A stretch of 64,000 nucleotides of DNA from Shimia aestuarii (GTDB lineage: Bacteria > Pseudomonadota > Alphaproteobacteria > Rhodobacterales > Rhodobacteraceae), in NCBI RefSeq assembly GCF_900114635.1, contig NZ_FOTQ01000008.1, forward strand, positions 62,001 through 126,000, in the 5' to 3' direction. Numbering within the stretch: the first letter of the stretch is position 1; each line of letters starts with the position of its first letter. This document shows positions 26,940-35,373 of the stretch, one piece after another. A program made the translations under genes and the position numbers. Under the pieces are notes generated by a model. That model saw nothing but the letters and a program-made list of their open reading frames with translations. It was not told where the DNA came from and did no database searches.

Positions 26940-28154
26940 TCAAAGGTGCAGGCGGCGTTCGCGGCGGATCACGGCGAGGATGGTCAGGAAGCCTGCAAAA
27001 CTGGTGGCGAACATGATCCACAAGAGCGGGAGCGGGCCGGAACCGGGTACAAGGAGGGCCCCGGCCAGCGCCGACAGCCCCGCGCCGCCGCCGATCATGA
27101 TCGAGCCGGACAGGCCCGATGCGGTGCCCGCAAGATGCGGGCGCACGGAGAGCGCGCCGGAGGTGGCGTTGGGGATGGTCAGCCCGTTGCCAAGGCCGAC
27201 AAATGTCATCATGCCAAAGAACAGTTCGGCGCTTCCGGCGCCGCCAAAGACGATCAGGATCAGAACGCCGATCCCGGCGGCGGCAATGGCGCAGCCCGCG
27301 ACCACCATGCGATTGATTCCGAAGCGGACCGAGTAGCGCCCGGACAGGAAGTTGCCGATGAAATAGCCCACGGCCGGGGCGCCGAAATAAAGCCCCATCA
27401 GGGCGGGGGACAACCCGTAGATATTGGTGGCTACAAAGGGCGCCCCGCCGAGATAGGCAAAGAAGGCCCCCGAACTCAGACCGCTGGCCAGCGAATAGCC
27501 CCAGAAGCGCGGGCTGGTGAGCAGCTCGGGGTATTCGCGGAACTGTTTGGCAAGCGAGAGGCCGCTGCTTTGCTTGGTTTCGCCAAGATCCGCCCAGGTG
27601 AGCACGAGAATCAGCAGGCCCACCGCGAACAGCAGCCAGAAGCTGGCCTGCCAGCCAAAAGCCTGATCCAGCAATCCGCCAAAGACCGGGCCAAGCATCG
27701 GCACGATGGTCATGCCCATGGTCACATAACCGATCATCGAGGCGGCTTCGTCTGCCGGAACCATGTCGCGCACCACGGCGCGGCTCAGCACCATGGCCAC
27801 CACCACCGCGGCCTGCATCATGCGGAAGGTCAGAAACAGGGTGACATTGGGGGCGAAGATGCAGCCCAAGGTGGCGAGCAGAAACAGCACCATGCCGCCA
27901 AGAATCACCGGGCGGCGCCCGAGTTTGTCCGAGATCGGCCCGACAAGGATCTGCAACACGGCATTCACGCCGAGATAGACCGCCACGGAAAGCTGCATGA
28001 CGCTGTATTCCGTGTCAAAATGCGCCGTCATGCTGGGCAGGCTGGGCAAGAAGATGTTCATGCTCAGCGCCGAAATCCCGGCCAGCAGGATCAGCGTGAA
28101 AATGTTCGGTGGCGTGGAGCGGTCGAGGAACTGACCGCGCGGTTTTGAACTCAT
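26940..28154 (-). CDS. Bcr/CflA-family multidrug efflux MFS transporter
   Basis: A 404-residue major facilitator protein with twelve hydrophobic segments. It has the loop 2-3 motif GPISDKLGRRPVILGG and the FLPSLPSMTAHFDTEYSVMQ start typical of the Bcr/CflA drug:proton antiporters. Substrates could include antibiotics or dipeptides; unknown. The gene is divergent from pccB, with 179 bp between the starts carrying putative PccR sites. Confidence 0.88.
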   Translation of the reverse strand: MSSKPRGQFLDRSTPPNIFTLILLAGISALSMNIFLPSLPSMTAHFDTEYSVMQLSVAVYLGVNAVLQILVGPISDKLGRRPVILGGMVLFLLATLGCIFAPNVTLFLTFRMMQAAVVVAMVLSRAVVRDMVPADEAASMIGYVTMGMTIVPMLGPVFGGLLDQAFGWQASFWLLFAVGLLILVLTWADLGETKQSSGLSLAKQFREYPELLTSPRFWGYSLASGLSSGAFFAYLGGAPFVATNIYGLSPALMGLYFGAPAVGYFIGNFLSGRYSVRFGINRMVVAGCAIAAAGIGVLILIVFGGAGSAELFFGMMTFVGLGNGLTIPNATSGALSVRPHLAGTASGLSGSIMIGGGAGLSALAGALLVPGSGPLPLLWIMFATSFAGFLTILAVIRRERRLHL

Positions 28155-28215
28155 GAGTTCAGAGGTAAGTGCTGGACGCCGCGTTGTCCATCATTGGTAT
28201 TTGATTTGTGTAGTT

Positions 28216-28271
28216 TTTGCTGTTTTGCAATATTCAGTCAAAAGATTTTCCATACTTTGCAAATTTGCCGA
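28216..28271. promoter_or_regulatory. Putative PccR-binding region and promoter of pccB
   Basis: Two pairs of octamer-like sites occur: TTTGCTGT next to TTTGCAAT (28216-28231), and TTTGCAAA next to TTTGCCGA (28256-28271). The pairs are 40 bp apart. The perfect octamer overlaps a possible -35 (TTGCAA), with a weak -10 TGTATG at 28281. The spacing differs from the published R. sphaeroides arrangement. Confidence 0.5.
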
Positions 28272-28333
28272 ATTAAGCTTTGTATGGAGGGTCGCTGCGG
28301 CTATGGTCTCTTTCAAATCATAGGGGACATGCC

Positions 28334-29866
<1,533 letters not shown>

Positions 29867-29888
29867 GCGGAGCGTTGAACACGCAAGG

Positions 29889-29948
29889 TCGGGTGGGTTT
29901 GTAACCCACCGGACCCATTGAAAGGGTGGGTAGCAGACCCACCCGACG
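29889..29948. repeat. Nested inverted repeats between pccB and the cupin gene
   Basis: The outer arms GTCGGGTGGGT (29889-29899) and ACCCACCCGAC (29938-29948) enclose inner arms ACCCACC (29905-29911) and GGTGGGT (29926-29932). The same bases can fold instead as two tandem hairpins, GGTGGGTT with AACCCACC and GGTGGGT with ACCCACC. It resembles paired palindromic (BIME-like) units. It ends only 9 bp before the cupin start and may affect expression within the operon. Confidence 0.7.
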
Positions 29949-29957
29949 GAGGATGCC

Positions 29958-30359
29958 ATGACACAGCTCTGGAACAACCAAGCCTTCAGCGTCTCGCACG
30001 CCGATGACTCGCCCTTCGTGGGCGAGGGGCTGCGGGCGTTCTTTGAGTATCGCGACCTTGGCATCCAATCCGCCACCAAGGGCAAGTTCGGCGCGCATGT
30101 GATCCGGGCCGTGCCGGGGATGGAAAGCCCGGGCGCGTGGCATTCCCATGAGCTCGACTTCCAGATGGTCTATGTGACCAAGGGCTGGGTCGTGTTCGAA
30201 TACGAAGGGCAGGGCGAGCACATGCTGCGCGCCGGGTCCTGTGTGTTGCAACCGCCGGGGATCAGGCATCGCGAGTGCCGTCATTCCGATGACATGGAGC
30301 TGATCGAGATCATCAGCCCGGCGGAATTTGCCACCAATGACGAGGACGCACCGGAATGA
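29958..30359 (+). CDS. Small cupin-domain protein
   Basis: A 133-residue single cupin. The motif GAWHSHELDFQMVYVTKGWV (about residues 56-75) holds the HxH and later acid of cupin motif 1, and GSCVLQPPGIRHRE the histidine of motif 2, so a metal may be bound. Function unknown; small cupins of this kind can be binding proteins or enzymes. A GGAGG site lies close to the ATG. Its stop overlaps the next start (ATGA), starting a run of small genes within the pcc locus. Confidence 0.8.
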   Translation: MTQLWNNQAFSVSHADDSPFVGEGLRAFFEYRDLGIQSATKGKFGAHVIRAVPGMESPGAWHSHELDFQMVYVTKGWVVFEYEGQGEHMLRAGSCVLQPPGIRHRECRHSDDMELIEIISPAEFATNDEDAPE

Positions 30360-30709
30360 GCCGGACGGGCTGGCATATCCTTAGCGAGGGGGAGACCCTG
30401 ACGCTGGCGCGGCGCAACCGCGCGCGGCTGGATGTGGCGGCGCGCACCGAGTTGCCCGATGCCGGGCGGCTGCGCATCGCGCACCAGGTCCGGCAGGACA
30501 TGTGGCGCGCGCTCCAGGGGCTGCGTGGGTTTTCGCCCGTGGTGCAGGTGCGCCGCGAGGCAGGTCAGCTGCATATCACCGCCGGGGGCGAGATCGCCGG
30601 AGCGTTCAGCCGGGAATACGTGGAAAACATGATCCGGGACGTGCTTGAGCACCCCGAACGGCGGTCGCGGTGGATCCGTTATGCGCGCCGGTCAGGGGGG
30701 CAGTCATGA
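30356..30709 (+). CDS. Uncharacterised protein of the pcc locus
   Basis: A 117-residue basic protein without signal peptide, containing RIAHQVRQDMWRALQGLRGF and a C-terminal helix EYVENMIRDVLEHPERRSRW. I cannot assign a family, but from memory genes of this type sit between pccB and pccA in other Rhodobacteraceae. It overlaps the cupin gene upstream and the next gene downstream by ATGA, so all three are translationally coupled. Confidence 0.65.
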   Translation: MSRTGWHILSEGETLTLARRNRARLDVAARTELPDAGRLRIAHQVRQDMWRALQGLRGFSPVVQVRREAGQLHITAGGEIAGAFSREYVENMIRDVLEHPERRSRWIRYARRSGGQS

Positions 30710-31200
30710 CCCGGTGGGCTGCATGGAATTTGTTCGGCGGGAATATTAAGTCCCGCCCCCATACGGCAGCGGATTTTCCGCGCCGGATGTGCCATACTGT
30801 GGGCGCAGTAGCGAGATTCGCCGCGTTTGGAGGGGCCCTTTGTGGCGCGGCCGCGGCCGGGGTTTTGGAGGAGACACCGGCCGTGCCCTCCGGCAACGAG
30901 ATTCACCTTCAGGAAATCCTGCTTGAGACCCGAGATGACAAGCTGCGGGTGGCGCGGTTCCGTTATATCATGCCGCTGATCCGGCAGGGGGTCGAGTTCG
31001 CCGAGATCGAAGACGATTTTTTCCACCTGTGCATTGGCGTTGCGGTGCCGTATCTGACCACGCAAGGCGAAACGGTGGATCAGGTCGTCATTTCGATGGC
31101 CGACCGGGAAACGGAATTCGGCGTCATGGACACGCTCGCGACGCAATATTTCGAAGCCTTCACGGTGCAAGATGGCACCTGTATCTGGGAGGGTTTCTGA
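30706..31200 (+). CDS. DUF6497-like exported protein
   Basis: A 164-residue protein (from the ATG at 30706 that overlaps the upstream stop). A hydrophobic stretch, VGAVARFAAFGGALCGAAAA, lies at about residues 31-50 and looks like a signal peptide; an ATG at 30787 would place it right at the N-terminus but lacks a ribosome binding site. The mature part, with MPLIRQGVEFAEIEDDFFHL and a pair of cysteines (FHLCIGV, GTCIWEGF), resembles DUF6497 proteins of Rhodobacteraceae as I recall. Function unknown. Confidence 0.6.
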   Translation: MTRWAAWNLFGGNIKSRPHTAADFPRRMCHTVGAVARFAAFGGALCGAAAAGVLEETPAVPSGNEIHLQEILLETRDDKLRVARFRYIMPLIRQGVEFAEIEDDFFHLCIGVAVPYLTTQGETVDQVVISMADRETEFGVMDTLATQYFEAFTVQDGTCIWEGF

Positions 31201-31402
31201 TGACACCACAATATCTTGCGCAAAGGAATGCAGGCAGGGACGCGATTGCGGCTTTGCGGCCACATCACATTAGCTTGGCGCCCTATCCGTATCTTTTTGC
31301 AGTAGAATCCACTATTCTCCGGTCACGTCGCCCGTGGGCGATCGTGGGGCAGGCAGGGTCGAATGGCCCTGTTTCCAATGAAAACAAGAACTGGAGAAAC
31401 AG

Positions 31403-31549
31403 ATGTCAAAGAGCATCAAAGCATTCCTGGCCCTTGGCCTTGTTGCACTTGTCGCAGCCTGTGCAGACACCGCACAGGTTGAAGAATATGTCGTGGTCGA
31501 CCCCGAGCCGATCTCGCAGGAACCGGTTTACACCGGCAAGTACAAGTAA
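31403..31549 (+). CDS. Tiny lipoprotein (48 residues)
   Basis: A 48-residue reading frame with a lipoprotein signal: MSKSIKAFLALGLVALVAAC, lipobox VAAC with cysteine 20. The mature part is only 29 residues, acidic (VEEYVVVDPEP) and ends YTGKYK. A TGGAGAAA ribosome binding site stands upstream. I do not know a function. Tiny lipoproteins of this size are easily missed in annotation. Strong hairpins follow its stop codon. Confidence 0.75.
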   Translation: MSKSIKAFLALGLVALVAACADTAQVEEYVVVDPEPISQEPVYTGKYK

Positions 31550-31590
31550 GCTTGGCGCCAAGCGATTCGGGCAGGCCCTCGGGCCTGTCC
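31550..31590 (+). terminator. Hairpin pair after the tiny lipoprotein gene
   Basis: GCTTGGCGCCAAGC (31550-31563) is a perfect palindrome. A second hairpin with arms GGGCAGGCCC and GGGCCTGTCC follows at 31569-31590. No run of T follows, so this may be a Rho-aided stop or an mRNA-stabilising structure. Confidence 0.5.
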
Positions 31591-31636
31591 GCCCAGCCCT
31601 GAGCCAGAACGCTCCTGTCATCCGGAGGAGCGCGGC

Positions 31637-31996
31637 ATGATCAAGCACAAGGGCTTTCCGGGTCGTCTTCCGGGTACGGATTTCCAGTTTGTCATTCGCC
31701 GCGCCAACCCCAAGGGCGCCACGCCGATCACCCGGCGCGAACGGTTCAAGGACCGCCGTCCGGCCGACCGGCGCGCGGATGCCGGGTTCATGACCGCGTT
31801 GTGGGATCATTTCGGGGACCAGCCGTTTGAGCGGGGCAACCTTGATGCCGGGCGGCTGAGCTGGCTTTTCGGGCGCGAAGTGAAACCGGTGGACCCCGAC
31901 AATTTCGACCCCGAGGATTACGAAGCGCTGCTGGTGATCGACGTGGACGTGGCGCGGGCCTCGTTCCCGGATGCGATCGATGGGGGGTGGGCATGA
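31637..31996 (+). CDS. Uncharacterised protein of the pcc locus
   Basis: A 119-residue soluble protein with a very basic first half (RRERFKDRRPADRRAD) and an acidic second half (DPDNFDPEDYEALLVIDVDV). No signal peptide or membrane segment. I do not recognise a family. A CGGAGGAG ribosome binding site lies upstream. It sits between the two lipoprotein genes in the pccB-pccA interval. Confidence 0.65.
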   Translation: MIKHKGFPGRLPGTDFQFVIRRANPKGATPITRRERFKDRRPADRRADAGFMTALWDHFGDQPFERGNLDAGRLSWLFGREVKPVDPDNFDPEDYEALLVIDVDVARASFPDAIDGGWA

Positions 31997-32160
31997 TCTT
32001 GCCGATCCGCGCGCAGAATGGGCAGAAAGCGGCCCAAGGTCAAAATCTCTCGACGCAAGCCGTTGAGATGACAAGAAACCATGCCAATATGGACCATGTG
32101 GAGCACGGGCTTGTTCGGGTCCGCTCCTGTAACAGTGTATTCCGTTACCCTTCCCCTTTC

Positions 32161-32201
32161 GGGTGGTCCTGTGGCGTCCCTGCGGGATCACCCGTTTTTT
32201 C
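32161..32201 (+). terminator. Rho-independent terminator in the pccB-pccA interval
   Basis: GGGTGGTCC (32161-32169) pairs with GGGATCACCC (32184-32193) allowing a bulge, followed by GTTTTTTCT. It lies 165 bp after the previous stop codon and 73 bp before the next lipoprotein start, so it may end a long 3' UTR or a small RNA. Confidence 0.75.
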
Positions 32202-32273
32202 TAGTCAAGCCGTGGCGTATAACGCGGTCAGAATGTCGGGAGGAATGCCCGGCCGATCAGAGGAAACAGGCAA

Positions 32274-32480
32274 ATGTCAAAAATTTGGAAATTCGCTCTT
32301 GCCGGCGTGGCCGCTATTGGGCTGGCGGGCTGTGGAGACACATTCGGTGAGCAGGCGCTCATCGGTGCGGGCGCCGGTGCGGCCACGTCAGCCGTTGTCG
32401 GGGGCAGCGTCGCTGCGGGTGCGCTTGTCGGGAGCGCCGCAAACGTCATCTATTGCAAGGAAAACCCTGGCAAGTGCTGA
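32274..32480 (+). CDS. Small glycine-zipper-like lipoprotein
   Basis: A 68-residue lipoprotein. The signal MSKIWKFALAGVAAIGLAGC has lipobox LAGC with cysteine 20. The mature part is rich in Gly and Ala (GAGAGAATSAVVGGSVAAGA), a glycine-zipper pattern able to insert in or associate with membranes, and ends with two cysteines (YCKENPGKC). Similar small proteins with OsmB-like zippers are common in Gram-negative outer membranes. A GAGGAAA site precedes the start; it has its own upstream terminator. Confidence 0.75.
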   Translation: MSKIWKFALAGVAAIGLAGCGDTFGEQALIGAGAGAATSAVVGGSVAAGALVGSAANVIYCKENPGKC

Positions 32481-32618
32481 TCGACTGAATTCCTCGGCCC
32501 GGTTTGGGCTGATCGAAAATGAACACGCCATCTGTGCCCTGTCGGGCGCAGGTGGCTTTTTTGTTGCCAATTCCGGCGCGACCGTGTCGCGCGGGACAAG
32601 AACCAGAAGGGACATGAC

Positions 32619-34667
32619 ATGTTCGACAAGATCCTGATTGCCAACCGTGGCGAGATTGCCTGCCGGGTGATCAAGACCGCCCGCAAGATGGGCATCAAGA
32701 CCGTGGCCATCTATTCGGATGCCGACAAGCAGGCGCTGCATGTGCAGATGGCCGATGAGGCCGTGCATATCGGCCCGCCCCCGGCGAACCAGTCCTATAT
32801 CGTCATCGACAAGGTGATGGATGCGATCCGTCAGACTGGCGCGCAGGCGGTGCACCCGGGTTACGGCTTCCTGTCGGAAAACTCGAAATTCGCCGAGGCG
32901 CTTGAGGCCGAAGGCGTGGCCTTTGTCGGCCCCCCCAAGGGCGCGATCGAAGCCATGGGCGACAAGATCACCTCGAAGAAGATCGCACAGGACGCGAACG
33001 TGTCGACCGTGCCCGGTTACATGGGCCTGATCGAGGACGCGGACGAGGCCGTGAAGATCTCGAACGAGATCGGTTATCCGGTGATGATCAAGGCCTCCGC
33101 CGGTGGCGGTGGTAAGGGGATGCGGATCGCGTGGAACGACCAGGAAGCGCGCGAGGGGTTCCAGTCGTCCAAGAACGAAGCCGCGAACAGTTTTGGTGAC
33201 GACCGGATTTTCATTGAGAAATTCGTCACCCAGCCGCGCCACATCGAAATTCAGGTTCTCTGCGACGCGCATGGCAACGGCATCTATCTGAACGAGCGCG
33301 AATGCTCGATCCAGCGCCGGAACCAGAAGGTTGTGGAAGAGGCCCCGAGCCCCTTCCTTGACGAAGGCACCCGCAAGGCGATGGGCGAGCAGTCGGTCGC
33401 GCTGGCCAAGGCGGTGGGCTATGCCAGCGCCGGGACGGTGGAATTCATCGTCGATGGCGACAAGAACTTCTACTTCCTTGAAATGAACACCCGTCTGCAG
33501 GTGGAACACCCCGTGACCGAGCTGATCACTGGTGTCGACCTTGTCGAGCAGATGATCCGCGTCGCGGCCGGCGAGCCGCTGAGCATCACGCAGGACGATG
33601 TGGGCATCAACGGCTGGGCGATTGAAAACCGCGTATACGCCGAAGACCCCTATCGCAACTTCCTGCCGTCGATTGGCCGCCTGACCCGCTATCGCCCGCC
33701 CGCCGAAGTGGCTGCCGGTCCGATGCAGGACAATGGCAAATGGGCCGACAAGGCGATCGAGGGCAAGGATTATGCCGTGCGCAACGATACCGGCGTCTAT
33801 GAAGGCGGCGAGATCAGCATGTATTACGACCCGATGATCGCCAAGCTTTGCACATGGGCGCCGACCCGTGACGAGGCGATCGAAGCAATGCGCAACGCGC
33901 TCGACGGGTTCGAGCTGGAAGGCATTGGTCACAACCTGCCCTTCGTGAGCGCGGTGATGGACCATCCGAAGTTCATCAGCGGCGACATGACCACGGCCTT
34001 TATCGAGGAAGAATATCCCGAAGGGTTCGAGGGCGTGACCCTGCCGAGCGACACGCTCAAGAAGATCGCGGCGGCCACCGCGGCGATGCATCGCGTGGCG
34101 GAAATTCGGCGCACCCGGGTCTCGGGCCGCATGGACAACCACGAGCGCCGCGTTGGCACGAAATGGGTTGTAACGCTGCAGGGCGAAGAGTTCCCGGTCA
34201 AGATCAAGGCCGACAAGAAGGGCTCGACCGTCAAATTTGCCGATGGCGACAAGCTGCGCGTGACGAGCGATTGGACGCCGGGCGATCAGCTGGCCGAAGT
34301 GAAGGTTGGCAAGGAGCTTCTGGTGCTCAAGGTTGGCAAGATCTCGGGCGGGTTCCGGATCCGCTCGCGTGGGGCCGATCTGGCTGTGCATGTCCGCACG
34401 CCGCGTCAGGCCGAGCTTGCCAAGCTGATGCCGGAGAAGGTGGCGCCCGATACTTCCAAGCTGCTCTTGTGCCCGATGCCGGGTCTGATCGTGAAGGTCA
34501 ACGTGGAAGTTGGGCAGGAAGTGCAGGAAGGTCAGGCGCTGTGCACGGTGGAAGCCATGAAGATGGAAAACATCCTGCGCGCCGAGAAGACCGGTGTCGT
34601 CTCCAAGATCAACGCCGCAGCGGGCGACAGCCTTGCCGTGGACGACGTGATCATGGAGTTCGAATAA
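32619..34667 (+). CDS. pccA: Propionyl-CoA carboxylase, biotin-carrying (alpha) subunit
   Basis: A 682-residue biotin-dependent subunit. Residues 1-445 are biotin carboxylase (MFDKILIANRGEIACRVIKT, ATP-grasp KASAGGGGKGMRI, active-site EMNTRLQVEHPVTE); residues about 455-600 are the BT linker that docks PccB; residues 610-682 are the biotinyl domain with VEAMKMEN, the biotinylated lysine being K648. It carboxylates biotin with ATP and bicarbonate for transfer by PccB to propionyl-CoA. Length and the extra BT domain fit PCC-alpha rather than acetyl-CoA carboxylase AccC. Confidence 0.96.
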   Translation: MFDKILIANRGEIACRVIKTARKMGIKTVAIYSDADKQALHVQMADEAVHIGPPPANQSYIVIDKVMDAIRQTGAQAVHPGYGFLSENSKFAEALEAEGVAFVGPPKGAIEAMGDKITSKKIAQDANVSTVPGYMGLIEDADEAVKISNEIGYPVMIKASAGGGGKGMRIAWNDQEAREGFQSSKNEAANSFGDDRIFIEKFVTQPRHIEIQVLCDAHGNGIYLNERECSIQRRNQKVVEEAPSPFLDEGTRKAMGEQSVALAKAVGYASAGTVEFIVDGDKNFYFLEMNTRLQVEHPVTELITGVDLVEQMIRVAAGEPLSITQDDVGINGWAIENRVYAEDPYRNFLPSIGRLTRYRPPAEVAAGPMQDNGKWADKAIEGKDYAVRNDTGVYEGGEISMYYDPMIAKLCTWAPTRDEAIEAMRNALDGFELEGIGHNLPFVSAVMDHPKFISGDMTTAFIEEEYPEGFEGVTLPSDTLKKIAAATAAMHRVAEIRRTRVSGRMDNHERRVGTKWVVTLQGEEFPVKIKADKKGSTVKFADGDKLRVTSDWTPGDQLAEVKVGKELLVLKVGKISGGFRIRSRGADLAVHVRTPRQAELAKLMPEKVAPDTSKLLLCPMPGLIVKVNVEVGQEVQEGQALCTVEAMKMENILRAEKTGVVSKINAAAGDSLAVDDVIMEFE

Positions 34668-34754
34668 GGCGATGTCTGCGCGGCGACACATATGGCACGA
34701 AGCCCCGGATCATATCCGGGGCGGGGGAGCCTTGTGCGCCGCGCATGTCCCGTC

Positions 34755-35216
34755 TCAGCGGGACGGGCGGTGGCTGTCGCGGATTTCCTGTTGCCGCAGC
34801 GGCATCTTGTCGATCGAGGCAGAGATGGCGCGCACGTCCCAAGGGAAGGGTTTGCGCAGGTACGGATTGCCGTCCTTGCCAATCAGCACCAGCATGAAGC
34901 CGCGCGGGCGCAGCGCTTCGCGCAATGCCGATTTTGCGCCCGGATTGGTGTCGGAGAGCACCACGACATCGCGTTCGGCAAGCTCGTCGGGAAGCGCATT
35001 CAACAACTCCATCTGCTGGGCAAAACGCGGATCGCGGTCGGTGTCGGCAAAAATCACCAACGGGCGTTTGATCCAGCGGAATTCTTCCAGCGTGGCGGTT
35101 TCGCCATTCTGGAAAAGTGCGTCTTCCGACGCTTGCGCATCGGTCTCGGCGGCCTGTGCAATGGCAGCGGGAGCGGCCAGAAAGACAGATAGAACAAGGG
35201 CTAAGCGGTGGGTCAT
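34755..35216 (-). CDS. DUF4174 family exported protein
   Basis: A 153-residue protein with a signal peptide (MTHRLALVLSVFLAAPAAIA). The mature part has LEEFRWIKRPLVIFADTDRD and GFMLVLIGKDGNPYLRKPFP, which fit DUF4174, a thioredoxin-like family without the CxxC pair. Function unknown. It lies on the opposite strand inside the pcc locus, between pccA and the mutase gene, so pccA and the mutase are probably not on one uninterrupted message unless this gene is traversed antisense. Confidence 0.75.
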   Translation of the reverse strand: MTHRLALVLSVFLAAPAAIAQAAETDAQASEDALFQNGETATLEEFRWIKRPLVIFADTDRDPRFAQQMELLNALPDELAERDVVVLSDTNPGAKSALREALRPRGFMLVLIGKDGNPYLRKPFPWDVRAISASIDKMPLRQQEIRDSHRPSR

Positions 35217-35373
35217 GATCTCTCCTGCTCAGTCCAATATATGGGGTGGCGCCCGATTTGCGACAGGCAAATTGGAAAGCCACGGGAATTTTATGTCCGC
35301 CTGACCCGGCGGAGGAAAAATGGCCGGCGCCCGCTCGGGCGGGGCCGCGTGAGACATGGACGAGGAATTGGAT

